Shown piece by piece: positions 35,972 through 44,362 of a DNA stretch of 64,000 bases. This DNA comes from Saprospirales bacterium (lineage in GTDB: Bacteria; Bacteroidota; Bacteroidia; Chitinophagales; Saprospiraceae). The notes under the pieces are model-generated. The model was not told where the DNA came from. It ran no database searches and was given only the letters and a program-made list of their open reading frames with translations. The DNA lies in assembly GCA_016719895.1 (NCBI GenBank), contig JADJYG010000030.1:186001-250000 (forward strand), given 5' to 3'. Within the stretch, counting starts at the first letter, position 1, and each line of letters starts with the position of its first letter. The translations under genes and the position numbers were made by a program.

Positions 35972-36976
35972 ATGGAAATACCGTCTGAACTTCGGCAGTT
36001 GCTGCATTTTCCACAGAATGTGGCAATTTTTTCGCACCGCAATCCTGATGGCGATGCGATTGGCAGTTCGTTGGCCATGCGGCATTATCTGGAGCAATAC
36101 GGTCATACCGTACATGTGCTCTTCCCGTCGGAGTACCCGGAAGAGTTTGAGTTTTTGCCGGCTTCCGGGGAAATCCTGATCTGGGATATCCACACCGAAG
36201 AATGCAAACATGTGCTGGACAAAAAAAACATGTTCATCTTTCTGGATTTTAATGCCTTAAACCGGATTGACAAGATGGGGGATTATGTGAAAAACCTCCC
36301 GGGCAAGCGCATCCTGATCGATCATCACCTGTATCCGGAGCCGATGGCCGATTTTGAATTCTCCGAAACCTCCGCCAGCAGCACCTGCGAACTGGTTTAC
36401 CGGTTTATTACCGGTATGGGCGACGGGCAAAAGATAAACCCGACCGTGGGCGCCTGCCTGTATACCGGCATTGTGACGGATACCGGCTCGTTTAAACATG
36501 CCACCAACAGCACGGTTTTCCGGATCGCTGCCGACCTCGTCGAGCGCGGCGTGGATGATACCGCCGTGCAAGACCGTATTTTTAATTCCCAAAAAGTAAA
36601 AAACCTGCGCTTGCTCGGTCACTGCCTGGTCAACCGCATGGAATACCTGCCCGAATACCGGACCGCCTTTATCTGGCTGACGCGCAAAGACTACGAGGAT
36701 TTTGATATCCAGCGAGGCGATACCGAAGGCATCGTCAACTACTTGCTCACCATCCGGGAGGTCAAACTGGCCGCCTTTATCCATAATCAGCCGACCATCG
36801 TAAAACTCAGCCTCCGTTCGAAGGGCGATCTGGACGTGCAGGCGATCTGCCGGGCGCATTTCAACGGGGGCGGGCACCGCAATGCCGCAGGCGCTTATTC
36901 GCACGAAGGCCTGAAGGCCACCATTCAGAAGTTTAAAGATATGCTGCCACAATACAAGGCCGAACTCCTGAAATGA
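35972..36976 (+). CDS. DHH/DHHA1 phosphoesterase (NrnA-like oligoribonuclease/pAp phosphatase)
   Basis: 334 residues from the ATG at 35972; a GTG at 35939 adds 11 residues. DHH domain motifs are SHRNPDGDAIGSS (metal-binding His and Asp residues), FLDFNA, ILIDHHLYP and GIVTDTGSF. The DHHA1 domain has the GGGHRNAAGA substrate-binding loop. Members degrade nano-RNA and 3'-phosphoadenosine 5'-phosphate. It sits alone upstream of the FKBP lipoprotein, 63 bases away. Confidence 0.92.
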   Translation: MEIPSELRQLLHFPQNVAIFSHRNPDGDAIGSSLAMRHYLEQYGHTVHVLFPSEYPEEFEFLPASGEILIWDIHTEECKHVLDKKNMFIFLDFNALNRIDKMGDYVKNLPGKRILIDHHLYPEPMADFEFSETSASSTCELVYRFITGMGDGQKINPTVGACLYTGIVTDTGSFKHATNSTVFRIAADLVERGVDDTAVQDRIFNSQKVKNLRLLGHCLVNRMEYLPEYRTAFIWLTRKDYEDFDIQRGDTEGIVNYLLTIREVKLAAFIHNQPTIVKLSLRSKGDLDVQAICRAHFNGGGHRNAAGAYSHEGLKATIQKFKDMLPQYKAELLK

Positions 36977-37039
36977 GGGAGGCAGATCGTCTTAATATAT
37001 TGTATTTCAAAATTTTATACACTTTAGAATTACACCGTT

Positions 37040-37891
37040 ATGCGTAATTTTCTTTTTATTGCCCTGGTTGCTGCCACCGCTTTATTGGTGGCCTGTAACT
37101 CGAAAGGGATAGAGACCGAGCACGGCTTCCGGTTTATCAACCATACCAACAAAGGTGGCGTGAAGCCGCAGCCCGGCGAAACCGTTCTGGTGCAGAGCTA
37201 TGTCTGGATCGGCGACTCGCTGATGTCTAGCTCGCAGCGGAACTTTGGCGGCCCACGGGAATACAACCTGTTTCCGAAGGAAAACCTGCCCGAACGCGTA
37301 CCGGCGCTTTACGACGCCGTTTTGTTGATGGGCGAGGGCGACAGCGCCACGATTTTCGAAACCATCGATACGTTTTTGCGCAAATTCGTGCCGCCGGCAC
37401 TGAAAGACGCCAAAGAAGTCCGGCATGAATTGGTATTGGTAGACGTCATTACCAAGGCTGAAAAAGACAAGCAAAAAGCGGAAGCGGAGGCTCAGTTCCA
37501 ATCGGTGCAAAACAAAACCCAGTCGATCGTGCAGAATTATGCCGCCAACAAACTGGGCAGCCAGCTGACCGCCACAGCTTCCGGCCTCAAAGTGATCATC
37601 GAAGACAAGGGCAGCGGCGCACCGGTTAAAACCGGCGAACAAGTGAAGGTACACTACTACGGCTGCACAACCGATGGGCAGATGTTCGACAATTCTTACC
37701 AGCGCGGCGAACCGTACCCCTTCCCGGCAGGCGTGGGCCAGATGATCAGCGGCTTCGACGAAGGCGTGATGCTCCTGAACCACGGCGGCAAGGCCTTTTT
37801 CTTTATCCCGGCCAAACTCGGCTATGGCGACCAGCCTGCCGGCCAAATCCCGCCGAACTCCGAACTCATTTTTTACGTTGAAGTTATTTGA
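37040..37891 (+). CDS. FKBP-type peptidyl-prolyl isomerase lipoprotein
   Basis: 283 residues. A lipobox LVAC gives lipidated Cys19. A degenerate FKBP-like N-terminal half (about 25-140) is followed by a helical, Lys/Glu/Gln-rich linker and a C-terminal FKBP domain (about 185-283) with VKTGEQVKVHYYGCTTDGQMFDNS, GFDEGVMLLNHGGKA and PPNSELIFYVEVI. It acts as a folding catalyst or chaperone in the periplasm. The two-domain lipoprotein layout recalls gliding-associated GldI-type proteins, but no gld genes are nearby to support that name. The stop is followed immediately by a long tandem-repeat hairpin. Confidence 0.88.
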   Translation: MRNFLFIALVAATALLVACNSKGIETEHGFRFINHTNKGGVKPQPGETVLVQSYVWIGDSLMSSSQRNFGGPREYNLFPKENLPERVPALYDAVLLMGEGDSATIFETIDTFLRKFVPPALKDAKEVRHELVLVDVITKAEKDKQKAEAEAQFQSVQNKTQSIVQNYAANKLGSQLTATASGLKVIIEDKGSGAPVKTGEQVKVHYYGCTTDGQMFDNSYQRGEPYPFPAGVGQMISGFDEGVMLLNHGGKAFFFIPAKLGYGDQPAGQIPPNSELIFYVEVI

Positions 37892-37994
37892 GGTTACTGG
37901 TTAGAAGGTTACTGGTTAGAAGGTTACTGGTTACGGTACCCCTTTAACCTTCTAACCAGTAACCCTCTAACCAGTAACCTTCTAACCAGTAACC
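37892..37994. terminator. long hairpin built of tandem GGTTACTGGTTAGAA units
   Basis: Three direct copies of a 15-base unit (GGTTACTGGTTAGAA) form the left arm, and three inverted copies after a short GGTACCCC loop form the right arm. The structure would be a strong barrier between the FKBP gene and prfB. A related GTTAGAAGGTT motif recurs in the hairpin at 63826-63880. Confidence 0.7.
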
Positions 37995-38025
37995 TTAATA
38001 AATTATAAAACATCCGTTTCCAGTT

Positions 38026-39133
38026 ATGACAATCGAACAACTCAAGGAGTTGAAGGATAAACTGGCGGTCTTAAGGAGGTATCTTTGACGTGGACAACCG
38101 GCTCCGCGAAATAGAAGACCTGACCAGCCAAACCCTCGACCCCAATTTTTGGAATGACCCCAAACGCGCTGAAGGTATTCAGCGCAAGGCCGGCCTGCAT
38201 AAAAAGTGGGTGGATGAATACCAGGTGATCGCCCGGGAAGTGGACGACCTGGAAGGCCTTTTTGAATTTCAGAAAGAAGGGATGACCACCGAAACCGAGG
38301 TGGATGTCCAGTATGCCCACACGGCCGGAATCCTGGCGGATGCGGAATTCCGCAGTACCTTGAACAAGAAGGAAGACGAAATGTCGGCCGTGCTCACGAT
38401 CAATGCAGGCGCCGGCGGTACCGAGGCCTGCGACTGGTCGGCCATGTTGCTGCGCATGTACAAGATGTGGGCCGAACGCGCGGGCTTTAAAGTGGTTGAA
38501 CTCTTCGAACAGGGCGGCGACGTGGCCGGTATCAAATCGGCCAGTATCGAGGTGGTAGGCGATTTTGCCTACGGCTGGCTAAAGGGCGAAAACGGCGTGC
38601 ACCGCTTGGTGCGCATCAGCCCGTTCAACGCCCAGGGCAAGCGGCAGACCTCGTTTTCTTCGGTATTTGTGTACCCCTTGGTGGAAGACGATTCCATTGA
38701 GATCAATATCCGGCCCGACGATATCGAAATGGATGTTTTTCGCGCTTCCGGCGCCGGTGGCCAGCACGTCAACCGGACCGAGTCGGCCGTGCGGCTCCGG
38801 CACCTGCCTTCGGGGGTCGTCGTGGAATGCCAGGCCGAACGCAGCCAGCACCAGAACCGCGACCGCGCCATGCAAATGTTACGCAGCCGCCTTTACGCGC
38901 TCGAACTGCGCAGACGCCAGGAAGAAAAAGACAAAATCGAGGCCGGCAAGGCCAAAATCGAATGGGGTAGCCAGATACGCTCCTACGTGCTCGACGACCG
39001 CTGGGTCAAGGACCTTCGCAGCGGCTACAAGGTGCATAACCCGGATGCTGTGCTCGATGGCGACCTCGACGGCTTCCTGAAGGCCTATCTCATGTGGCAA
39101 AGCAATCCGGTGCCGGTGGAGGAAGACGAGTGA
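38026..39133 (+). CDS. prfB: peptide chain release factor 2 with programmed +1 frameshift
   Basis: Translation starts at ATG 38026, reads 20 codons to CTT (38083-38085), meets the in-frame stop TGA (38086) and must shift +1 to continue (GAC GTG GAC AAC...), giving about 369 residues. RF2 recognises UGA/UAA. Functional motifs are the SPF anticodon-mimic in VRISPFNAQGK and the GGQ loop in GAGGQHVNRTESAVR. The internal AGGAGG followed by TAT CTT TGA C has the same spacing as the textbook autoregulatory site, so RF2 level is fed back by its own UGA termination efficiency. A shorter product from codon 90 of the downstream frame is not the natural start. Confidence 0.96.
38074..38089 (+). promoter_or_regulatory. 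prfB programmed frameshift signal
   Basis: AGGAGG, a three-base spacer TAT, slippery CTT, stop TGA and a following C. The internal Shine-Dalgarno-like element interacts with the anti-SD of elongating ribosomes and promotes the +1 shift when RF2 is limiting. Confidence 0.95.
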
Positions 39134-39234
39134 GTGCGCGGCGGAGGGTGTATCGTCAACCATGGCCGCTGATACCTTTGCGTGAGATGGTAAACGGGGT
39201 TGTTCGCGGCGGCGCGTTGGGGGTGCCCATGGAA

Positions 39235-40234
39235 CTAGGCAAGCACTTCTATATGTATCTCATTAAGAATCCTTTCCGCTAATCGTTTGAAATCTTCAAA
39301 ACAATTCTTAACTGCTTCAACATGCGCACCAATCGCGCCATCTGCTGGTTTAAGATAGAACATTGGTTTACGAGCAGCCATTGCCATTGGCATAAGGCTA
39401 CGATAATGCTTTAACATACCGAGATTATTAGGATCAGTTTCTACAAGCAAATGATCACTTTCCGGCGTGGTATTTTTCAAAACAAATTCCCGGTAAGTCT
39501 CTGGAATTCGCATAGCCCAGTTATCATAGGCTTTAACAGGGCGATTTTCGCGGGCGCCGTGTTGGAGAAGCACATACCCGACAGGTTCCATTTTACCTTC
39601 GGGCATTGGTTCATTCTGCAAACTGCCGGGTAGCTCTGCCATTCTTTTTCCATTCCTTGCGCCAAAAAACCAAAGCCGGCCCTGAATTTCGCAATCCTTG
39701 AAGTGAGAACAGGTCTGCGCCAATAGGAACGACAACATAATCAGCTGAAATTAAAGCAGCCCGGTTAATTGCTCCCAGATTTGGGCCAACATCAATAAGT
39801 ACCAAGTCGGCATTGATTTCAGTAGCGCCACGGTAAAGCAACCTGTAAAACGCCGATATAACTCGAAATGCGCGAGCATCCCCACTCAGGCATTTAGGCC
39901 AATTTTCAGACAATTGGTCCTCAAAACGGGATAAGGAAAGATTACCAGCTAATAAACCTAAACGTGCTGAAATGTTTTGAATATTGGGAATGCGAATATC
40001 CCCTGTACCTTCAATTAAAGGCACTATGGCGTCATAAATGGAGTGATTAGATTCAGACTCCCATAAGGTCAGTAATGCTTCATCGTCAAGAAACATGCTT
40101 GTCAGGTTTGCCTGCGGATCTAAATCTGCCGAAAGGACGCGTTGTCCCAAACTAGCAAACATCCATGAAAGATGATATACCAAAGACGTTTTTCCAACCC
40201 CGCCCTTATTGTTAAAAAAAGCTATCGTTTTCAT
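39235..40234 (-). pseudogene. ParA-family ATPase, frameshifted
   Basis: The N-terminal part (40234-39611) has the deviant Walker A FFNNKGGVGKTS, SADLDPQANLT, VLIDVGPNLGAINRAAL and GADLFSLQGLRN. The C-terminal part lies in a different frame (to 39235): MEPVGYVLLQHGARENRPVKAY, MLKHYRSLMPMAMAARKPMF, LKPADGAIGAHV. The frames overlap around GGAAAAAGAATGG (about 39640-39660), where a one-base change restores a single protein of about 330 residues. This subgroup of ParA is typical of mobile or accessory loci rather than chromosome segregation. The ATG overlaps the end of the AlbA_2 gene by four bases, so the two are co-translated. Confidence 0.82.
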
Positions 40235-41418
40235 GCCTTTTTTCTTTTAGGTATTATAACTGCAAAAGTCCCTGATTCAGTTATTTTGAACTCAGGATCG
40301 GGATTGCCGTTTTCTTTAAGGAGCGCTTTTGCTCGTTTTACGCCATATCCGTAACGATTTACATACCCAAGTGTTTTCAGCGCTTCGGCAATAGTCGGAT
40401 TTCGATATGCATTAACATCAGGAAAATTGCCGGGATTGCTTTCGCCAAACAAGCCCCCGGGGTTGTGTATTTCGATTCTGTCATCAAATACATAAAACTT
40501 TATCGGTGAATTGGAAGAATAATCTCTGTGCATAATAGCATTCATAAGCAGTTCGCGTATAGCCCACTCCGGATAATCAGGTTGAAGCTTTTCCTGCAAA
40601 GAGGATACTTTCGAGAGCCCTGTTGTAATAATTGCTTTAAGCCTTAATTCCAACTCCCGGATGACGGTGCTCAAATCGCCGGAAATTTCCGCCTGGTCGC
40701 TTGGCACATCAGTTATACTATTGCCTGGAAAGCGGAGAAATTGAATATAATTCCCCGGCAGAAAAAAGCGTGGATTTTTACCAAACAGAATCAGACCGGC
40801 ATTGGTCGGGCGGTTAATAGTCGAATTGAAGAAGCGTAAAGAGGCTAATTGTGTTTCCAAATCCCTGTGATTGGCTTCAATGACATCGGGGGCCACAGCT
40901 TGTTGACGGTAAGCCACAAAAGATGGAATGGACAAATCACCTACTTTCGCGTCCGGACATGGAGTCGCATCGAATGTTTTAGCCAATACGGAACGGCGTT
41001 CTGCCAGCATACGCTCTTCCTGCTCGTTGGCTACAGCCTTGCGGGGGCCTACACGGATGTGTACTTTCCCTTTATATCGCAACGGGGGTAAATCTGACGG
41101 CTGAACCGTCACAACTGCTACCTCCCCTGCTGGCATTACAACTTTTTCCACCGTCATCGCAGGTTGCGGCAAAATATTTCCCGCTGAGCGAAGGTCGGAT
41201 AAGGTGCGGAGAAACTCATCGGTGATTTGCATGCCGGCAATCGTATTGTTATCATTCACACCGACCAGCAAATAACCCGGCTTTCGGTGATTACCCATAT
41301 CGTTGGCAAAAGCGCACACGGCTTCCGAAAATTTGGCTGTGTCCGTTGTGGAAACGGTCTTTTCCAACCTGTCCGATTCTGTGTCTCGAATCAGTTGTTC
41401 AAGATCGATCTGTGTCAT
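40231..41418 (-). CDS. AlbA_2 (Schlafen-like) ATP-binding protein
   Basis: 395 residues. The N-terminal AlbA_2/SLFN-type domain (about 10-130) has ESDRLEKTVS, AVCAFANDMGN, GYLLVGVNDNNTIAG and VHIRVGPRKAVANEQEE. The C-terminal half is an HATPase-like region (about 270-395) with AIRELLMNAIMHRDYSS, IEIHNPGGLFG and NPTIAEALKTLGYVNRYGYGVKRAK. The family is common in restriction-modification and other defence or accessory loci, often annotated as a transcriptional regulator; its biochemical role is unclear. Directly upstream is the tail of an HsdS gene, and downstream it is coupled to a ParA-like gene. Base composition is visibly AT-richer than its surroundings, which suggests transfer. Confidence 0.85.
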   Translation of the reverse strand: MTQIDLEQLIRDTESDRLEKTVSTTDTAKFSEAVCAFANDMGNHRKPGYLLVGVNDNNTIAGMQITDEFLRTLSDLRSAGNILPQPAMTVEKVVMPAGEVAVVTVQPSDLPPLRYKGKVHIRVGPRKAVANEQEERMLAERRSVLAKTFDATPCPDAKVGDLSIPSFVAYRQQAVAPDVIEANHRDLETQLASLRFFNSTINRPTNAGLILFGKNPRFFLPGNYIQFLRFPGNSITDVPSDQAEISGDLSTVIRELELRLKAIITTGLSKVSSLQEKLQPDYPEWAIRELLMNAIMHRDYSSNSPIKFYVFDDRIEIHNPGGLFGESNPGNFPDVNAYRNPTIAEALKTLGYVNRYGYGVKRAKALLKENGNPDPEFKITESGTFAVIIPKRKKA

Positions 41419-41457
41419 GTCAATTTTTTGTACAAAAATACACCTTCAGTAGAAGAT

Positions 41458-41575
41458 TTATGCAATCATCTCCCCCCGCATCAACCGCGGCAGCAGCGCG
41501 TCGCGCAAGGTAGTGAGGGTTCGGGATTGGTAAATAAGATGATGGATTTTTTCAAAAAGCGGGCTCCGGCGCACG
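41458..41575 (-). pseudogene. hsdS: C-terminal remnant of a type I restriction specificity subunit
   Basis: The minus-strand frame ending at TAA 41458-41460 reads LFEKIHHLIYQSRTLTTLRD then ALLPRLMRGEMIA. This is the characteristic last helix of HsdS (..QNRTLTTLRDTLLPKLMSGE..). Upstream it is cut off at the end of the neighbouring chromosomal gene (41576). It is a relic of a type I restriction-modification operon whose AlbA_2/ParA partners remain. Confidence 0.75.
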
Positions 41576-42028
41576 TCATACCTCTGAACCGCCGCCGTCC
41601 GGATTTTTAGGTTTGCGTTTGAAGAGTTTTCGCCGCTTGGCTTTTGGGCTTGGTTCCTGCGCGGGCATTTCGGCTGCCTTCAGTTTGCGTTCCTGGCGGC
41701 GTTGCAGCTGGCGGCGAACGAAATTCACCAGTACCGGCGTCAGGGTGGCCAATATACCGCTCCACCACGCGCTCATACCGGCGGCCTGCCCCAAAGCGCC
41801 AACGGCTTTTCCGCCCACGGCTTGGGCGGTACCGCCCTGAAAGAACTGGCCGATTTGTTTGGCCAGGGAGAATTTGTCTTCCAAAAACAGCCGGAGTTCC
41901 TGCCGCGTGCGCTTGGCGCTTTCGTCCATTTCGCCCTGAACAATTTCGAGCTGCTTTCGCAAGCGGGCTTTTTCCGCCAGAAGTTCTTCCAAATTATTGA
42001 TGTTGCTCAACATGGTTGACGACGTCAC
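41576..42028 (-). CDS. small protein of YtxH/holin-like operon, function unknown
   Basis: 150 residues from a GTG at 42028 that overlaps the upstream stop (GTGA); ATG 42013 is an alternative. A coiled-coil-like N-terminal half (LEELLAEKARLRKQLEIVQGE, RQELRLFLEDKFSLAKQIGQF) is followed by a Gly/Ala stretch and one hydrophobic segment (WWSGILATLTPVLVNFV) and a Lys/Arg-rich tail. It is the third gene of a coupled envelope trio with the holin-like and YtxH proteins. Nearest functional guess: membrane-associated stress protein. Confidence 0.7.
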   Translation of the reverse strand: MTSSTMLSNINNLEELLAEKARLRKQLEIVQGEMDESAKRTRQELRLFLEDKFSLAKQIGQFFQGGTAQAVGGKAVGALGQAAGMSAWWSGILATLTPVLVNFVRRQLQRRQERKLKAAEMPAQEPSPKAKRRKLFKRKPKNPDGGGSEV

Positions 42029-42375
42029 TTAAAAAACGAACGGATAATACTGTGGAGCATGGGATTTGTCAGCCAGCGCTCCTTAAACACCCAGACCAGA
42101 CCGGCCAGCAGCGCATAAAAACCTGCAAGGCACAAAAATGCGAGCGGATAGGAATCCCACAAGCGGCCCAGGTAAAAACCGGCCGCGAGCGTAAGCATGA
42201 GCAAGGCGATGAGGCCCAGCGCAGCGATGGCCAGGGAGGCAAAAAGGGAGGAGCCGACTTTTGCTATTTTTTCCGCAGATTCCAGGCGCAAATAGTCTAT
42301 TTGCAGTTTGAGGTATTGTTTGGCGTATTCGGCGGTTTCGCCGGCTGATTCGAGCAATGGTTCGGTGTCTTTCAT
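42025..42375 (-). CDS. phage-holin-superfamily-like membrane protein
   Basis: 116 residues from the ATG at 42375; a TTG at 42390 would overlap the upstream stop. A helical N-terminal part (YAKQYLKLQIDYLRLESAEKIAKV) is followed by two transmembrane helices (SLAIAALGLIALLMLTLAAGF, PLAFLCLAGFYALLAGLVWVF), the layout of the putative holin III/DUF1469 family. In Bacteroidota such genes accompany YtxH-like proteins in cell-envelope stress operons, and there is no phage context here. Confidence 0.8.
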   Translation of the reverse strand: MKDTEPLLESAGETAEYAKQYLKLQIDYLRLESAEKIAKVGSSLFASLAIAALGLIALLMLTLAAGFYLGRLWDSYPLAFLCLAGFYALLAGLVWVFKERWLTNPMLHSIIRSFFK

Positions 42376-42386
42376 GGCAATCAGGT

Positions 42387-42785
42387 TCAATTCACGCCCG
42401 GTTCTTCCAGCGGTATGCCGGCGGCAGCAAATTTTTGGCGCAGCCGGGCCCGGGCTTTGTCCATTCCATTTTCAAAGGACGTTTCGGCATCTTCCATGGC
42501 CTCCCGGGTATCTTCTTCCATACCCTCGAGGTCGAGGCCAAATTGGTCCTCCAGGTCGTCGGCGATCGACAGCCCTTTTTCCAGGGCCGTATTTAACCTG
42601 GCCAGAAGGGCTTCCAGTTGTTCCCGGGCGCGTTCGCCGAAAGTTTCGAGCAGCTCATCCCAGTGTTCCTGGAGCTGCCCGCGGAGGGCGCTGCCCTTGT
42701 CGGAGTATAAATAAACGCCCAGCGCGAAGCCTGTAGCGGCGCCGGCCAGGAAAAATAGCCCTCTAGGTACGACTTCTTTATTCAT
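42387..42785 (-). CDS. YtxH-domain membrane protein
   Basis: 132 residues from the ATG at 42785. One N-terminal transmembrane glycine-rich helix (GLFFLAGAATGFALGVYLYSDKG) is characteristic of YtxH proteins. An acidic amphipathic, probably coiled-coil, remainder (ERAREQLEALLARLNTALEKG, EDTREAMEDAETSFENGMDKA) follows. First gene of the three-gene unit; the next start lies 12 bases after its stop. General-stress or envelope role is inferred from the family. Confidence 0.8.
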   Translation of the reverse strand: MNKEVVPRGLFFLAGAATGFALGVYLYSDKGSALRGQLQEHWDELLETFGERAREQLEALLARLNTALEKGLSIADDLEDQFGLDLEGMEEDTREAMEDAETSFENGMDKARARLRQKFAAAGIPLEEPGVN

Positions 42786-43103
42786 ACGGTGAATATACGG
42801 TATCTTCATGATCATCCGGGTTTTGCAGCGAATTTTCTGGCAATTTAAAGGATAATTTCAGGGGCCTGTGGGCCAGGAGCGCTCCCTCTCAGCTGGGCTC
42901 CCGATTACCCACAAGTTGATGTTCTTTTCTTAACATGTCAGTATCCACCAGACCCTGAAGGGGCCGAATTTGAATAGCCCTGGCATGAAATGCGGGGTTG
43001 AAGGGCAAACCGTTTTACAAGCGGCGCCGGCGGGGGGGGGCGGCCGGGCGCGGGCGCCCCGCCCCGCCCCCCGGGGGGGGGGGCCGGGGAGGGCCGGGGC
43101 CGC

Positions 43104-43157
43104 GGTAGAGCGGTTGAATTTGATCCGGAAGCATGCCGGATATTCAACCGCTCTACC
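43104..43157. repeat. palindrome inside the 43-kb cluster
   Basis: GGTAGAGCGGTTGAAT at the left pairs with ATTCAACCGCTCTACC at the right. The inner TCCGG...CCGGA also pairs around GAAGCATG. Confidence 0.85.
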
Positions 43158-43198
43158 ACCGAGCCTCGGCTATGCATAACCCGCCACCCCAAGCTGCG

Positions 43199-43328
43199 CC
43201 CCCTTTTCTCCCCCCGCGCTTGTCATTCCGCAGGAACCTGTCCACTCTACGCGTGCATCTCGTGTTTATCTCACGTAGAGTGGACAGGTTCTTTCAGAAT
43301 GACAAGCGCGGGGGGAGAAAAAGGGGGG
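43199..43328. repeat. long palindrome inside the 43-kb cluster
   Basis: About 50-base arms (CCCCTTTTCTCCCCCCGCGC, CTTGTCATTC, AACCTGTCCACTCTACG and complements) with few mismatches around a 22-base loop. The AACCTGTCC end of the inner stem resembles the RAYT-linked ends only superficially. Confidence 0.85.
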
Positions 43329-43616
43329 TAGGGAAGATTCCGGATTTATGCACAGCACACGCTCGGCGGTACCGCGGTTGTGTCGCGTCGTATTCCCCCC
43401 CGCATTTCATGCGGGGTTATTCAAATTCGACCCCTTCAGGGTCTGGCACATACCATAGCTCTGCTGGGTGGGGCCGGTCCGCTCTGCGCAATACCGCTTG
43501 TACAGGATAAACTGAACACTGGACATTGAAAATTGAGCATTTTAGAAATGTTCAATGTTCAATGTTCAAGTACGAAAAACGGAGCTGACCGGCCTGTCTC
43601 AGGCGGCGGGGCGCAG

Positions 43617-44276
43617 TCATTTCCGTTCGCGCGCCAGCTGGAGGGCCCTTTCCAGTTGTTCTTCTTCGGAAAGCAGGGTGTTGTCGATTACTACGGCGTC
43701 GTCGGCTTTGCGCAGCGGGCTGTCGGCGCGGCCGGAATCGATACGGTCGCGTTCCATCAGGTTGTTGCGGATATCATCCCACTCGGCATCGATACCTTTG
43801 GCCGCGAGTTCGAGGTGGCGGCGGCTGGTGCGGACGTCCAGGTCGGCTGTCAGGAAGATTTTGAGCCCGGCATCCGGAAAAACCACCGTCCCGATATCGC
43901 GCCCGTCGGCCACGATCCCCCCCCGGCTGCCCATAGATTTCTGGAGGGCGACCATCGCCCGGCGCACTGCGGAAATAGCCGAAACTGGGCTGACGTGGGC
44001 GCTCACCCGCATTTCGCGGATTTCCCGTTCCACATCGGCGCCATTAAGAAAGGTGTGGTTTTGGCCGCCCACCCGTTCGAAATGGATTTCGATATGCTGC
44101 AGCGCGTCTTCCACGGCTTGCGGATCGCTGTAATCCGTGCCTGTTTCAAGAAAGTAGAGTGTTACGGCACGGTACATGGCGCCGGTATCCAGGTACGCAT
44201 AGTGGAGGGCTTTGGCCAGGCCTTTGGCGAGGGTGCTTTTCCCGCAGGAGGAATGACCGTCGATAGCGATAATCAT
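43617..44276 (-). CDS. cmk: (d)CMP kinase
   Basis: 219 residues from the ATG at 44276; the in-frame extension to 44330 is not conserved. It phosphorylates CMP and dCMP for nucleotide recycling. The P-loop is GHSSCGKST (7-15), followed by LDTGAMYRAVTL, GIVADGRDIGTVVFPDAGLKIFLTA in two conserved blocks, and the C-terminal RDRIDSGRADSPLRKADDAVVIDNT, all diagnostic of Cmk. Divergent from the glycosyltransferase across 86 bases. Confidence 0.97.
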   Translation of the reverse strand: MIIAIDGHSSCGKSTLAKGLAKALHYAYLDTGAMYRAVTLYFLETGTDYSDPQAVEDALQHIEIHFERVGGQNHTFLNGADVEREIREMRVSAHVSPVSAISAVRRAMVALQKSMGSRGGIVADGRDIGTVVFPDAGLKIFLTADLDVRTSRRHLELAAKGIDAEWDDIRNNLMERDRIDSGRADSPLRKADDAVVIDNTLLSEEEQLERALQLARERK

Positions 44277-44362
44277 GGTGCTAAACATTCCGGCACAAGG
44301 TGCGGAATTTAGGGCATTCCTCCGCGGCATGCTGCCAATTCTGTTGAATCTTTGCGCCGTTC

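Larger units (their letters stand above)
42948..43446. repeat. nested palindrome cluster, 500 bp non-coding
   Basis: The outer inverted arms 42948-42998 and 43399-43446 share CCAGACCCTGAAGGGG, CGAATTTGAATA and GCATGAAATGCGGGG. Inside lie two further long palindromes (43104-43157 and 43199-43328) and a G/C-only stretch (about 43030-43100). The 830-base gap between the YtxH gene and cmk contains no gene that I can support. Confidence 0.75.

Noticed and set aside
37892..37994. Tandem repeats considered as a CRISPR array
   Set aside because: Units are directly abutting, with no unique spacers, and are inverted around a central loop; no cas genes nearby.
39235..40234. ParA-like gene as chromosome or plasmid partition locus
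   Set aside because: No parB or parS-like sites; it is coupled to an AlbA_2 gene and an HsdS relic instead.
42025..42375. Holin-like gene as evidence of a prophage
   Set aside because: No lysin, structural or integrase genes nearby; the family is a common chromosomal companion of YtxH proteins in Bacteroidota.
43030..43100. G/C-only stretch as a functional G-quadruplex or coding region
   Set aside because: Runs of G and C only, open in no meaningful frame; more likely a sequencing or assembly problem inside a palindrome.
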